NCBI GenBank assembly: GCA_002687935.1
Contig: NZBN01000002.1
Span: 102,592-166,591 of the forward strand
DNA length: 64,000 nt
From: Methanobacteriota archaeon
GTDB lineage: Archaea; Undinarchaeota; Undinarchaeia; Undinarchaeales; Undinarchaeaceae
Direction of reading: 5' to 3'
Of this stretch, positions 27,983 through 38,230 are shown piece after piece. The position numbers and the translations under genes are program-made. Each line of letters opens with the position of its first letter. Position 1 is the stretch's first letter. The notes beneath the pieces were generated by a model that saw only the letters and a program-made list of their open reading frames with translations, did not search any database and was not told the origin of the DNA.

Positions 27983-28450
27983 ATGAAAAAAGACCTTGAA
28001 AAGATTGAAGAAGAGCTTAAAGAAGGTGCTGACCTCGAGGCAATACTTGAAAAATATGACTGGAAGGATTTTGAAAGCCTTGTAGCATCTATATTTGCTG
28101 AGAAAAATTACAGAGTAAAGACTGCTCACAGATTTAAGCACGATGGAAGACATCAAGTTGATGTTCTAGCCCAGGGATTCGGAGAAGTTTTTTGTGTAGA
28201 TTGCAAAAAGTGGTCTGACAGAAAAGGAAAAGTATCTGCCTTGAAAAAATCTGTTCTTGAGCAGAAACTGAGAACACAGGCTCTGAAAAATAGTGAAGGG
28301 CACAAAACTGATGTCTACCCCCTTATAGTAACCTTACTCCAGGAAGAAATCGAGACACATGGAAATATTCCTGTGATTCCTGTGTGGAAGCTTAACAGCT
28401 TTCTTGATGAGTTTCCTCAAAATAGAAAGAACCTGCACAAGGCAGATTAG
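27983..28450 (+). CDS. Mrr-like PD-(D/E)XK nuclease domain protein
   Basis: DWKDFESLVASIFAEKNYRVKTAHRFKHDGRHQVDVLAQGFGEVFCVDCKKW. Confidence 0.75.
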   Translation: MKKDLEKIEEELKEGADLEAILEKYDWKDFESLVASIFAEKNYRVKTAHRFKHDGRHQVDVLAQGFGEVFCVDCKKWSDRKGKVSALKKSVLEQKLRTQALKNSEGHKTDVYPLIVTLLQEEIETHGNIPVIPVWKLNSFLDEFPQNRKNLHKAD

Positions 28451-28494
28451 GAGCGCGAAACATTATTATAAGAACTTAGGCATTTTTACCCGAT

Positions 28495-31335
28495 ATGTTT
28501 GAGAAGGAAAACCTGGAAGAAGAAGTCCGAAAATTTTGGGATAAAAACAAGACTGACAAGAAGGCACTTTCGCTCAATAACGAGGCTAAACCCTATTATT
28601 TTCTTGATGGTCCCCCATATGCAACAGGGCATATTCATATGGGAACTGCCTGGAATAAGATACTGAAGGATTTCTACTTAAGATATAATAGAATGCTTGG
28701 AAAGAATGTCTGGGCAAGACCAGGATATGACTGCCACGGATTACCAACTGAGCTAAAAGTTGAAAAAAAACTCGGAATACGAGATAAAAAGGAGATTGAA
28801 AGCCGTGTTGGAATTGCAAAGTTCAACGAGGAATGTTACAAATTTTCTACAGAATTTATAGGAACGATGAACGAGGAGTTCGAAAACCTTGGAGTCTGGA
28901 TGGATTGGGACAATCCTTACAGAACTCTGGACAAAGGATATATTGAAGCAGGTTGGTTTACTTTCAAAACAGCATATGACAAAGGTCTGGTTTACAAAGA
29001 CAAGTACACAGTACATGTATGTTCAAGCTGCGAGACTGTTGTTTCAAATAATGAAGTTGAATATCAAAAAGTAAGTGATGAATCTGTTTATGTTAAATTG
29101 AAAGTGAAGGGAACAGACAATGAGTACCTGATTATATGGACAACGACTCCATGGACACTGCCGAGCAATGCAGGTGTAATAGCACATCCTGATTTTGACT
29201 ATGTAAAGGTTGAGCTTAATAATGGTGAAAAATGGATTCTTGCAAAAGACTTGGTTGAAAATTTGATGGGAAAAATAGAAGCCAGTTACAAAACTCTTGA
29301 AGAATTTAAAGGGAAAAAGCTCAAGGACCTTGAATATGAAACACCCTTCAGTGATCTTCCACTACAGGAAGGTGTAAATGCGAAAGTCGTTCTCAATGAA
29401 GAGTATGTAAATCTTGAACAGGGGACAGGACTCGTTCACTGTGCCCCCGGCCATGGAACTGAAGACTTTCTTGTTGGAAAGGAAAACAAACTCTCAACGC
29501 TCTGCCCTCTGACAATGACAGGGGAATATACGGAAGAAGCTGGAAAATACGCAGGAAAATACGTAAAAGATGCTGACAGTGAGCTCACAGAAGAACTCAG
29601 GGAAAAGAGTCTTCTTGTAACGACAGAGAAAATAAAACACGATTATCCTATGTGCTGGCGCTGCAAAACACCACTACTTTTCATGGCAATGCCACAATGG
29701 TTCATAAAAGTCAGTGCAATAAGAAAGAAGATTATAGCTGACAATAAGAAAAATGTTAACTGGCCTTATGATTGGGCAGGCAAGCGTTTTGAAGACTGGC
29801 TTCAGAATATGGGAGACTGGCCAATTTCAAGGCAGAGATATTGGGGAATTCCTGTTCCAATATGGGAATGTCAGAAAGAAGATTGCGACGAAGTAAAGGT
29901 TATTGGCTCAATAAAGGAGCTTGGAAAAGACACAGAGAATCTGCATCGCCAGTTTGTTGACCCGATAGAATTCGACTGCAAATGCGGCGGAAGAATGAAA
30001 AGGATAGAAGATATTCTTGATGTCTGGTTTGATTCAGGAATAGCACCTTGGGGCTCTGTCGGCTATCCACAGAAAGAAGAGCCTTTTAAGACTTTGTGGC
30101 CTGTTGATTTTATATTGGAGGGTTCAGATCAGACAAGGGGTTGGTTTAACTCACTTGCAGTTTGTGGAATGCTAACTTTTGACAGAATTCCCTACATAAA
30201 TGTTGTTCAGCACGCATTGGTTCTTGCAGAAGGTGGACTTAAAATGAGCAAGTCTCTCGGAAACATAGTTTCTCCAGATGAAGTTGTTGAAAAATACGGA
30301 AGAGACCATATACGACATTATCTGCTCTACTACGACCCTGCCGAGGACTTTGTATTCTCCTGGGAAAAAATGAATGATGTAAAGAGATTTTTCAATACCT
30401 GGAAAAACACAGTGAAATTCCAGGAACTTTACGGAAGCAAGAAGGAACTCCCAAGTAAAATTGCGCTGGAGGACAAGTGGGTACTCTCCAAATTAAACTC
30501 ACTTATAGAAAAAGTCAGGGAATCTAATGAAAAATACTATGGATTCAAATCAGTTCAGGCAATACAGGAATTCATTGTAAATGACCTGAGCAGATGGTAC
30601 ATCAAACTAATACGAGAACGATTGTGGCCAACTTATACTGGTGAGGACAAAGAAGCAGCCCAAGCAACCTTGTACCACGTTCTCGACAGTGTAAACACAC
30701 TGATGGCACCCGTTCTTGTTCATATGTCTGAAGCAGCATATCAGGACATTTTCAAAGGAGATGGGGATGAAGAAAGCGTACATTTCAGAGAATTTCCAGA
30801 CTTTAATAAGAAGGGCATAGACAAGAAGCTAGAGGAAGCAATGACAGAAGTCAGAATGATTACAGAAGCATCAGCCTCGGCAAGACAGGAAAGTGGTATA
30901 AAGTTAAGATGGCCGGTGAAGAAAATAAGTATTTCAACAAAAAATGACTATCTTAAAAAGAATTTTGATAAAATCCTTATGTTTGTTCTCAATGCAAAGG
31001 AAATTAAATTTGCAGATTCGGCAAAGGGTTCAGTAAAAGCAGAACATGTAAAAGGAGCAATTTTCCTCGACAGTAGTGTGGATGATTCCCTGGAGAAGGA
31101 GTGGCTGATAAAGGAACTTGGAAAGCACGTACAAGGACAGAGAAAGAAAGCCGGTTTCAATATTGAAGATAAAATAAACCTAAGTGTAGACTCTGATATA
31201 AACAGCCAACTTGAAAATGCCGACGAATTGCTTTCTGAAAAGATAGGAATTGGAACATACAGCCTTGGAAAGCTTACAGGAAAGAACAAAAGTGAGTTTG
31301 AATTCCGCGGAAAGAAAGTAAGAATCGCATTCTAG
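28495..31335 (+). CDS. ileS: Isoleucyl-tRNA synthetase
   Basis: DGPPYATGHIHMGTAWNKILKDFYLR...KMSKSLGN; full length. Confidence 0.96.
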   Translation: MFEKENLEEEVRKFWDKNKTDKKALSLNNEAKPYYFLDGPPYATGHIHMGTAWNKILKDFYLRYNRMLGKNVWARPGYDCHGLPTELKVEKKLGIRDKKEIESRVGIAKFNEECYKFSTEFIGTMNEEFENLGVWMDWDNPYRTLDKGYIEAGWFTFKTAYDKGLVYKDKYTVHVCSSCETVVSNNEVEYQKVSDESVYVKLKVKGTDNEYLIIWTTTPWTLPSNAGVIAHPDFDYVKVELNNGEKWILAKDLVENLMGKIEASYKTLEEFKGKKLKDLEYETPFSDLPLQEGVNAKVVLNEEYVNLEQGTGLVHCAPGHGTEDFLVGKENKLSTLCPLTMTGEYTEEAGKYAGKYVKDADSELTEELREKSLLVTTEKIKHDYPMCWRCKTPLLFMAMPQWFIKVSAIRKKIIADNKKNVNWPYDWAGKRFEDWLQNMGDWPISRQRYWGIPVPIWECQKEDCDEVKVIGSIKELGKDTENLHRQFVDPIEFDCKCGGRMKRIEDILDVWFDSGIAPWGSVGYPQKEEPFKTLWPVDFILEGSDQTRGWFNSLAVCGMLTFDRIPYINVVQHALVLAEGGLKMSKSLGNIVSPDEVVEKYGRDHIRHYLLYYDPAEDFVFSWEKMNDVKRFFNTWKNTVKFQELYGSKKELPSKIALEDKWVLSKLNSLIEKVRESNEKYYGFKSVQAIQEFIVNDLSRWYIKLIRERLWPTYTGEDKEAAQATLYHVLDSVNTLMAPVLVHMSEAAYQDIFKGDGDEESVHFREFPDFNKKGIDKKLEEAMTEVRMITEASASARQESGIKLRWPVKKISISTKNDYLKKNFDKILMFVLNAKEIKFADSAKGSVKAEHVKGAIFLDSSVDDSLEKEWLIKELGKHVQGQRKKAGFNIEDKINLSVDSDINSQLENADELLSEKIGIGTYSLGKLTGKNKSEFEFRGKKVRIAF

Positions 31336-31369
31336 GAAAGTAATTAAAGACAGTAGGATATTTTATTTT

Positions 31370-31534
31370 ATGGACTGTGCAAAATGCAAAGAGCAGACTG
31401 ATGATGGATTTCAGTGCGAGAGTTGTGACTCAAGTCTGCACAGAAAGTGTGGAAGAAAGTACGGTGGACGATTCCTCTGCAAAAAATGCCTCAAAAATGC
31501 CCGTTTTGAAACAACAATGTCCTCAGGATTCTGA
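31370..31534 (+). CDS. Small zinc-binding (PHD/zinc-ribbon-like) protein
   Basis: MDCAKCKEQTDDGFQCESCDSSLHRKCGRKYGGRFLCKKCLKNARFETTMSSGF*; TGATG overlap with next gene. Confidence 0.6.
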   Translation: MDCAKCKEQTDDGFQCESCDSSLHRKCGRKYGGRFLCKKCLKNARFETTMSSGF

Positions 31535-31863
31535 TGGGGAAAAGGCAGAAAAAGGGAGATAAACTTGTTGTACAGGAACGTATAAGTCGCCTTTTTAGTT
31601 TATCTAGACGAGTGTTCAAAGAAAGTCCTGAGCTTTCTAATAGATATGTAAAACTGGCACGAGACTTGGGAATGCGTTTCCGTGTTAAAATACCGACAAA
31701 ATATAAGAAAGAGTATTGCAAGAAATGTCACACATATCTAAAACCAGGAGTAAGCTCAAAAATAAGACTTAGCCAGAATAGGCAATCAAAGGTAATGGTA
31801 AGCTGTCTTGCATGTGGAAATATAATGCGCTACCCATATTCCAGAGAGAAAGAAAAAGCTTAA
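31534..31863 (+). CDS. rnp4: RNase P protein component 4 (Rpp21/Rpr2)
   Basis: RISRLFSLSRRVFKESPELSNRYVKLARDLGMRFRVKIPTKYKKEYCKKCHTYLKPG...CLACGNIMRYPY. Confidence 0.92.
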   Translation: MGKRQKKGDKLVVQERISRLFSLSRRVFKESPELSNRYVKLARDLGMRFRVKIPTKYKKEYCKKCHTYLKPGVSSKIRLSQNRQSKVMVSCLACGNIMRYPYSREKEKA

Positions 31864-31883
31864 TAAAGCAATTATTCATAGAG

Positions 31884-32411
31884 ATGTCCGTTCAAATGGT
31901 AAGCACACTTGATATAAACACAAACGCCTTGATTGATGCAGCAAAGGAAGAGCTGAAGACAGTTGAAGCACTAAAAAAGCCTGAGTGGGCACACTATGCA
32001 AAGAGTGGGGCTCACAAAGAAAGACCACCTCAGAATGACGATTTCTGGCAAATTCGCGCAGCTGCTTTAATGAGAAAGCTATACAAGAAAGGACCTATCG
32101 GAGTTTCAAGACTAAGAAAGGAATATGGCGGAAGGAAGAACAGAGGAGCAAAGCCAGAGAAACACTACGATGGTTCAGGAAATGTTATAAGAACAATTCT
32201 TCAGCAGCTTGAGACTGCAGGTTATGTAAAGAAAGTAAAAAGTGGGAGAGAACTTACCGCAACAGGTATGAAATTTTTGGACGGAATATCGCACAAAGTA
32301 GAGAATTTAGAGCAGGATTCTGAAAAGGCTCCAATAGAAAACAAGAAGGAAGTAGCAGAAGAAAAGATTGAAGTTCCGGAAGCAAAGGAAGACAAAACTT
32401 CTGAAGAATAA
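31884..32411 (+). CDS. rps19e: 30S ribosomal protein eS19 with acidic C-terminal extension
   Basis: KPEWAHYAKSGAHKERPPQNDDFWQIRAAALMRKLYKKGPIGVSRLRKEYGG. Confidence 0.93.
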   Translation: MSVQMVSTLDINTNALIDAAKEELKTVEALKKPEWAHYAKSGAHKERPPQNDDFWQIRAAALMRKLYKKGPIGVSRLRKEYGGRKNRGAKPEKHYDGSGNVIRTILQQLETAGYVKKVKSGRELTATGMKFLDGISHKVENLEQDSEKAPIENKKEVAEEKIEVPEAKEDKTSEE

Positions 32412-32440
32412 TTTATACAGAGCAGAGTAGTAGACTAATT

Positions 32441-32770
32441 ATGAACGATTCTGAACTTGATAAAATAAGAAAGAAAAAGCTTGCTGAGATGCAGACAGCG
32501 TCAGAGCAGGAAGAAGCTAATGCACGACAGGAAGCTCAAGCAAAAGATCAGGTCGAATCAGCCCTGAAATTAATACTAACAAATGAAGCCTGGGACCGAT
32601 GGAACAATGCGAAGGTGGCAAATCAAAATATTGCTTACTCGGCGGCGATGGCATTGCTTCAGCAGACAGGTGGAAAGGTTTCCCAAAAAATAACTGAGGA
32701 ACAATTGAAGCAAATACTTTCACAAGTAGCTAGCTCGCAGAGACGTGAATTTAATATACGAAGAAAATAA
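32441..32770 (+). CDS. PDCD5-family DNA-binding protein
   Basis: LDKIRKKKLAEMQ...LTNEAWDRWNNAKVANQNIAYSAAMALLQ...RREFNIRRK. Confidence 0.9.
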   Translation: MNDSELDKIRKKKLAEMQTASEQEEANARQEAQAKDQVESALKLILTNEAWDRWNNAKVANQNIAYSAAMALLQQTGGKVSQKITEEQLKQILSQVASSQRREFNIRRK

Positions 32771-32775
32771 TTGAA

Positions 32776-33930
32776 CTAAAACAGCTTCCTTTGTTTGCTG
32801 AACATTTGACCGACAATTCTTTCTAAATCTTCTTTTGAAATTACGCCACCCCTTAATTCACGGTCACGGAATCCTGAGCTGATTTGGTGGAAATTTTCTG
32901 CTAGAAAACTACCTTCATCATAATAAATATGGAATTTTGCTTTTTTTGATTTTCTGAAAACTGCATCTTCGAGAACGTCCCTTGTATCACGTGGACCTTT
33001 GAGTTTGAATAAAACCAATTTATTTGTTGCCGTAGGAATACCATAAACAGGGGACTGTCTACTTCCAATGGAAGTCAAAATGTTGCCGACAGTGCAGTTG
33101 TTAACAACAATATCATTTGTCAGAAGAGTAGCCGCCGAAAAAAGTCTGTCTGCAACAAGATCTTTTATATAGATTTTTCCCTTCACGAGAGCGACTACGA
33201 ATGCTTCAGAAATTTTTGAATTTTTTATTATAACACTGACATCGACATCTTTTCCTCCATCTAGAGTTCCAAGAACTGCCCTCTTGAACAGCACAGGAGA
33301 TCTGCGCTTGTAATCAGAAATTTCTGTGATTTCTACACGGCCAGATACATGAGCACGTTCAAAGGCAATTGAGATAGAGCTGTTCTCAATAGTAGCTCCT
33401 TCTATTTGGGAGACATTTTGATTTGAACCAGTTGCACTGAATAGGGTTTCACACTCTACATTTCTGAGAATCATTTTTCTCAGGTAAGAACTGTCGCCAA
33501 TAGACTTGCAACGGACTCCACTGATTGTATATGAGCCTGCAAGCTGTGTTCCTTCGAGAGCATGAGAGCCTTTGAGAAGTTCACAGTTTTCAATAAGTTC
33601 ATTGAATGTGTTGCGTTGCTGTCTAGTCCAGTTTGAGACATTCAAGAGTTCCACAGGACCGGAGCTTCCTTGACTGAGTAAGAACTCAGACTCTATTTCA
33701 AGGAGAGCGCTTATGTACACACCTCTTAAAAGTAGTGTTTGATTCTCAAACGAACGCAAATCTGAGAAGAAGTTTCTCTTGTTGTCAACTCTGTCACGTT
33801 TAAATTCACCCCAGTCTTCGTGGCGCAAAATTCGCTTTACCTTCTGAACTTTCTTGTTAAACTCTACAGAGTTTGCAAAACGCCGGTCAGTGGCCCTTTC
33901 GAGAACTTTTGGGATGATAGAATCTACCAT
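32776..33930 (-). CDS. Hypothetical beta-rich (possible beta-helix) protein
   Basis: Periodic N/V/I-rich short strands; no signal peptide or TM. Confidence 0.6.
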   Translation of the reverse strand: MVDSIIPKVLERATDRRFANSVEFNKKVQKVKRILRHEDWGEFKRDRVDNKRNFFSDLRSFENQTLLLRGVYISALLEIESEFLLSQGSSGPVELLNVSNWTRQQRNTFNELIENCELLKGSHALEGTQLAGSYTISGVRCKSIGDSSYLRKMILRNVECETLFSATGSNQNVSQIEGATIENSSISIAFERAHVSGRVEITEISDYKRRSPVLFKRAVLGTLDGGKDVDVSVIIKNSKISEAFVVALVKGKIYIKDLVADRLFSAATLLTNDIVVNNCTVGNILTSIGSRQSPVYGIPTATNKLVLFKLKGPRDTRDVLEDAVFRKSKKAKFHIYYDEGSFLAENFHQISSGFRDRELRGGVISKEDLERIVGQMFSKQRKLF

Positions 33931-33940
33931 GAGTATGAGC

Positions 33941-33985
33941 GGGGGCAGATTTTGCCCCCAGAGTCAATTAAGGTTCTCCCTTAAT
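33941..33985. promoter_or_regulatory. Two adjacent perfect hairpins upstream of the 32776-33930 gene
   Basis: GGGGGCA-gattt-TGCCCCC (33941-33959) and ATTAAGG-ttctc-CCTTAAT (33967-33985). Confidence 0.6.
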
Positions 33986-34100
33986 CACCTCAGAAAATGT
34001 TTAGCATTAAGATTATTTAAGTTTTGAAGAAACATGATTTACTCACTCAGAAAGCGCCCTTCCAAGAAGGTTGGCTACAGGGGATTTATAATATAAATAG

Positions 34101-34745
34101 ATGAAGAACAACAATATTCGCATGGAACGCAAGTACATTTCTATATGGATTGTTGCAATAACTTCAGGAGCATTTTTGCTGCAAATGAATGCCCCGATAA
34201 CAGACAGTTTTGCTCTTATTTCTAGTCAGGTCGCCATTCACCCATGGACCCTCATAACACATATGTTTATGCACGGTGGAGCGACACACTTACTTTACAA
34301 TATGTTCGCCCTGGCTCTGTTCGGAACAATTCTTGAAGTAACAATTGGATGGAGAAAATTCTTGGTCATATATTTTGTTGGGGGATTAGTTGCCGGGCTT
34401 GCAGCAATACCATTTTACAATGCGTCAATAGGAGCGAGTGGTGCAGTTTTCGCAGTAATGGGAGCACTTGCTGTCCTGAAGCCAAAAATGATAGTTTACG
34501 TTGGCTGGATACCGATGCCGATGGCAGTTGCTGCTGCAGTATGGGCGATGGGAGATCTAATCGGAATGTTCGCCCCAAGTGGAATAGCAAATGCGGCACA
34601 TCTTGGAGGTCTTGTTTTTGGACTTGGCTATGCATTTTTACTCTTGAAGGAATTCCACGAGTGGGGAAATAAAAACAAGCGTCACAGCGCAGAAGACGAA
34701 TGGGAAGATTCCTATTTTGATAAGGATGAGATGCGCTGGTACTAG
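34101..34745 (+). CDS. Rhomboid family intramembrane serine protease
   Basis: HPWTLITHMFMHGGATHLLYNMFALALFG...GASGAVFAVMGA...NAAHLGGLVFG. Confidence 0.92.
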   Translation: MKNNNIRMERKYISIWIVAITSGAFLLQMNAPITDSFALISSQVAIHPWTLITHMFMHGGATHLLYNMFALALFGTILEVTIGWRKFLVIYFVGGLVAGLAAIPFYNASIGASGAVFAVMGALAVLKPKMIVYVGWIPMPMAVAAAVWAMGDLIGMFAPSGIANAAHLGGLVFGLGYAFLLLKEFHEWGNKNKRHSAEDEWEDSYFDKDEMRWY

Positions 34746-35410
34746 GAAGAATTTACAAGTCCGTTTTTTGGACATATTTTTTTGAAAGGACATTCAGAAC
34801 ATTTTGGTTTTCTTGCAGAGCAAGTGTCCCTGCCGTGATAAATAAGAAGTAATGAAAATTTGTCCCAGTCGGCTTTTGGAATTAATTTTACCAAGTCCTG
34901 TTCAATTTTTACAGGATTTTTATGCTCAGTCAGACCAAGCCTGTAGGAAACACGTTTAACATGAGTGTCGACAGCAATTCCATCATTTATGCCGAAGGCG
35001 CTGGAGAGAACTATATTCGCTGTTTTTCTCGCGACTCCGGGCAAAGTTATCAAGTCCTCCATTGTTTGAGGGACCTTTCCTCCGAAATCTGAAATGATTT
35101 TCAAGGAGGAGCCTTTAATGTAATGAGCCTTACTCTTGTAAAACCCTGTACTTTTTACAAGGTTCTCGAGCTCCGTCTGCTCAGATTCAGCAAAATCTTT
35201 TACTGTTCTATATTTCTTAAATAAAGCAGGAGTAACCTTGTTTACCTGCTTGTCTGTACACTGTGCAGAAAGAATTGTTGCAACAAGAAGTTGGAGAGGA
35301 TTTTTATGACGGAGTGCAGTTCTGCTGACAGGATGTATTTTATTAAGAGTTTTATAGACTTTTGAGGCTCTTTTTTTAATAATCTGAAGAGAATCTTTTT
35401 TTCCTTCCAT
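34742..35410 (-). CDS. nth: Endonuclease III
   Basis: LLVATILSAQCTDKQVNKVTPALF...LPGVARKTANIVLSSAF...VDTHVKRVSYRLGL...CSARKPKCSECPFKKIC. Confidence 0.94.
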   Translation of the reverse strand: MEGKKDSLQIIKKRASKVYKTLNKIHPVSRTALRHKNPLQLLVATILSAQCTDKQVNKVTPALFKKYRTVKDFAESEQTELENLVKSTGFYKSKAHYIKGSSLKIISDFGGKVPQTMEDLITLPGVARKTANIVLSSAFGINDGIAVDTHVKRVSYRLGLTEHKNPVKIEQDLVKLIPKADWDKFSLLLIYHGRDTCSARKPKCSECPFKKICPKNGLVNSS

Positions 35411-35464
35411 CTTAGCACTTATGACTCCCGCGAATATTTATACATAGGGAAACATAAGCAAGAT

Positions 35465-36319
35465 ATGTTTGGACGAAAGATTACGAAGCTCACAGGAGGA
35501 GTTGGAGTTCAGGAATATCCATACATAGATGGGCGGCTCAGAACGCTTTTCAGGGAAAACGGAGTTTTGGACACAGGAGATAATAGAATACGGAATGTTC
35601 TTCTCGTTGACCCGTGGTGGAATGATGATGCAGACACTATTTTTGGAACACCTTTTCTACTGAATCATTTGCTTCAAGGACAGACCAACATATACGCACT
35701 TTATTCCAAGCCAGTTGATATGAAATATTTTGAAAATCTGAAGAAAACTGCAAATAAAGGATATAATGACGAGAACGCAGGATTTGACGCTGAAAATATT
35801 TTCGTTGCCGGAGGCGTTAATCCTGAAGACGGAAGAAGGGGTTTTGGAAAAACTGGATGGCGCCTCGAAGAAAACTCTTTTCAGCTGGTTTTCAAACCAA
35901 AACAGCAGAACCTCATAACAAATGGGGCATTCGAACTCTATAATTATATTCTCGAAGAAGGTGGAGTTCTCTTCGCAACCTTGGAAGGTGGTATTGTAAG
36001 AAGAACTGAAAATATAATGTGCGGATGGAACTATAGGAGGCGAAGGGCAGAGCCTGAAGAGAGGCTGGAGCCAAGAGAAAGAGCATTCAGAGTGGCGCCG
36101 GAGCTGTCAGAAGTGGAGAGGTATGCAGGAGGACCATTCGCTGGAGATGAGAGAAATTTCATACAAAGAGCAAGACATTGGAAAATTTATGTAAAGTGTG
36201 ACAGAAGACGGCTGAGAAGAGGAAATGAGGAAATATGGAGATTTTTGCGAGATAAGAGAACAGAATTAAAACCCCTGAGGATACTTCCACCTCAAAATTA
36301 TCCAGGTGGAGAAAACTAA
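35465..36319 (+). CDS. Hypothetical protein
   Basis: Intact 284-aa ORF with good spacing; no family recognised. Confidence 0.6.
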   Translation: MFGRKITKLTGGVGVQEYPYIDGRLRTLFRENGVLDTGDNRIRNVLLVDPWWNDDADTIFGTPFLLNHLLQGQTNIYALYSKPVDMKYFENLKKTANKGYNDENAGFDAENIFVAGGVNPEDGRRGFGKTGWRLEENSFQLVFKPKQQNLITNGAFELYNYILEEGGVLFATLEGGIVRRTENIMCGWNYRRRRAEPEERLEPRERAFRVAPELSEVERYAGGPFAGDERNFIQRARHWKIYVKCDRRRLRRGNEEIWRFLRDKRTELKPLRILPPQNYPGGEN

Positions 36320-37510
36320 CTACTTTTTTGACTTACAGAAATCCTCAAGTTTATCAAATGCATTTTCAAGGGTTTCCATTGGAGGCAAAAACACAATACG
36401 GAAGTGGTCTCCTCCGTACTGCTCACCAAAGCCAGAGCCGTGAACGGTTAGGACGTGCTTCTCTTCAAGAAGGTCGAGGACGAATTTTTTGTCTCTTCCT
36501 TTATAGGAGTCTAGCTCGATTTTAGGGAACATATACATCGCGCCGTGGGCCTCTGTTACCGAAATTCCCTCAATTTCATTGAGCCTTTTAAAACTGAATT
36601 TTGCCCTTTCCTTAAGTTTTGATAAATAGCCCTCAAGATAACTATGATCTGACTCCATTGCTGTTTTCAGAGCCAGTTGTGCAGGAGTATTTGTACTGAG
36701 ACGGCCACGGGCCATTTTGTAGCAGGCTTCTTTCAGTTTATTTATCTCATCATCCGGACCTTTGAAACCCATGTAACCTATTCTCCAACCAGGGGCAAAA
36801 TAGACTTTTGAAAGACCACCAATAACAATAAAGTTGACATCATCTGCAAGACTTGCAGTGCTCACGAATTTTCTGTCAAAGGTTATCAAATCATATATCT
36901 CATCACATATTATTGGAACATCATTCTCAGCAGCGATGTCAGTTATTTCCTTCAGAGTCTTTTCAGGATAAAGTGCCCCAGTTGGATTGTTGGGATTTAT
37001 GACAACAATAGCTTTGGTGTTTTCGTTCACCTTGCTTCGAATATCGTCAATATCAGGTTGCCAACCTTCCTCTTCAATAGTTCTGTATTCAACAGGACTT
37101 CCACCGTAGAAATTTGTCAATGAAATATAAAGAGGATAAGAAGGTCCGGGCATCACAACATCATCCCCTAAACCGACAAGGGAGGCGAAAACCATATTCA
37201 TCCCCTCAGACGCTCCGGATGTCGGAAGATACTGCTCAGGTGCAATGTCTATATTCTTGTACTTTTTTTCGCGATTCGCTATAGCCTCACAAACGGCAGG
37301 AATACCTTCAGAATCGCCATAGTAATTGTTTCCATTAAGGGCTGCATCGGAGAGGGACTGTTTAAGAAAATCAGGTGTATCAAAATCATATTTGTTTGGG
37401 TCTCCGATGTTTAACTTCAGAACTTCGTGACCCTGTTTTTCGACTTCACGTGCGTTGACAACAATTTCTCGAATTGCATAAGTCATACCCTTAGTTCTCT
37501 TGTTTATTTC
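36320..37510 (-). CDS. PLP-dependent class I/II aminotransferase
   Basis: VLKLNIGDPNKYDFDTPDFLKQSL...NPNNPTGALYPEK...GGLSKVYFAPGWRIGYMG; internal MEINKRTKGMTYAIRE start likely; track extends to 37567. Confidence 0.9.
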   Translation of the reverse strand, partial: EINKRTKGMTYAIREIVVNAREVEKQGHEVLKLNIGDPNKYDFDTPDFLKQSLSDAALNGNNYYGDSEGIPAVCEAIANREKKYKNIDIAPEQYLPTSGASEGMNMVFASLVGLGDDVVMPGPSYPLYISLTNFYGGSPVEYRTIEEEGWQPDIDDIRSKVNENTKAIVVINPNNPTGALYPEKTLKEITDIAAENDVPIICDEIYDLITFDRKFVSTASLADDVNFIVIGGLSKVYFAPGWRIGYMGFKGPDDEINKLKEACYKMARGRLSTNTPAQLALKTAMESDHSYLEGYLSKLKERAKFSFKRLNEIEGISVTEAHGAMYMFPKIELDSYKGRDKKFVLDLLEEKHVLTVHGSGFGEQYGGDHFRIVFLPPMETLENAFDKLEDFCKSKK

Positions 37511-37606
37511 CATGCAACCCTGCCTCTTTTCGAACTTATTCTCGAAGATATATAAAGATTCGCGCAAGGAGAATAGCTTATATATTGGTAAATGTTAGAG
37601 CAAGAT

Positions 37607-38230
37607 ATGAGTAAAAGACTCAAAATTAATCTGAATAATATTATACTTTTAGCCGTCGTTTTTGGGGCGCTTTCTGGGGCTCTAACGACCTACTATATTA
37701 CAAGTGTACAGACACCGACACAGGAAGATTTGATAAAATCACATTACGATACAGAAACTGCAGTTCTTGTAAGCCCCCATGGACTAAGGAAACACTTAGG
37801 AGACGGAACAACAGTTCTTGTGGATGTTAGAAGTCAGGAAGAATATGAGGAAGAGCATATAACTGGGGCACTTAATGTCCCGGCTTATAAAGATAGAGAC
37901 CATTCAGACTACGGGGCTGTTGAAAGAATAGCCACATCTTTTGCAGAAATTAAAGCCGACAATCCGAACAAGGATATTATAATTTATTGCTACAGCATGC
38001 CATGTATGACTGGAAGAAAGGTTGGTAAGATGCTCGCTGACAGAGGAATATTTGTAAAGGAACTTGGAATCGGCTGGAATGAATGGAGATACTTTTGGAC
38101 GCTCTGGAATCACGCGCATGAGTGGAATCAGACCAAACCAGAAGACTTCATAACATCAGGTCCTGAACCAGGAGAAATGCTGATAGAAAGTGGGACAGGA
38201 TGTCCGATTGAAGGCGACTTTGGCTGCTAA
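37607..38230 (+). CDS. Membrane-anchored rhodanese-like protein
   Basis: N-terminal TM; VLVDVRSQEEYEEEHITGALNVPAY...IIIYCYSMPCMTGRKVGKMLADRG. Confidence 0.87.
   Translation: MSKRLKINLNNIILLAVVFGALSGALTTYYITSVQTPTQEDLIKSHYDTETAVLVSPHGLRKHLGDGTTVLVDVRSQEEYEEEHITGALNVPAYKDRDHSDYGAVERIATSFAEIKADNPNKDIIIYCYSMPCMTGRKVGKMLADRGIFVKELGIGWNEWRYFWTLWNHAHEWNQTKPEDFITSGPEPGEMLIESGTGCPIEGDFGC

Noticed and set aside
27983-28450. Restriction-modification system
   Set aside because: Mrr-like domain alone; no methyltransferase or specificity subunit nearby. The same applies to 2708-4309 and 58415-59239.
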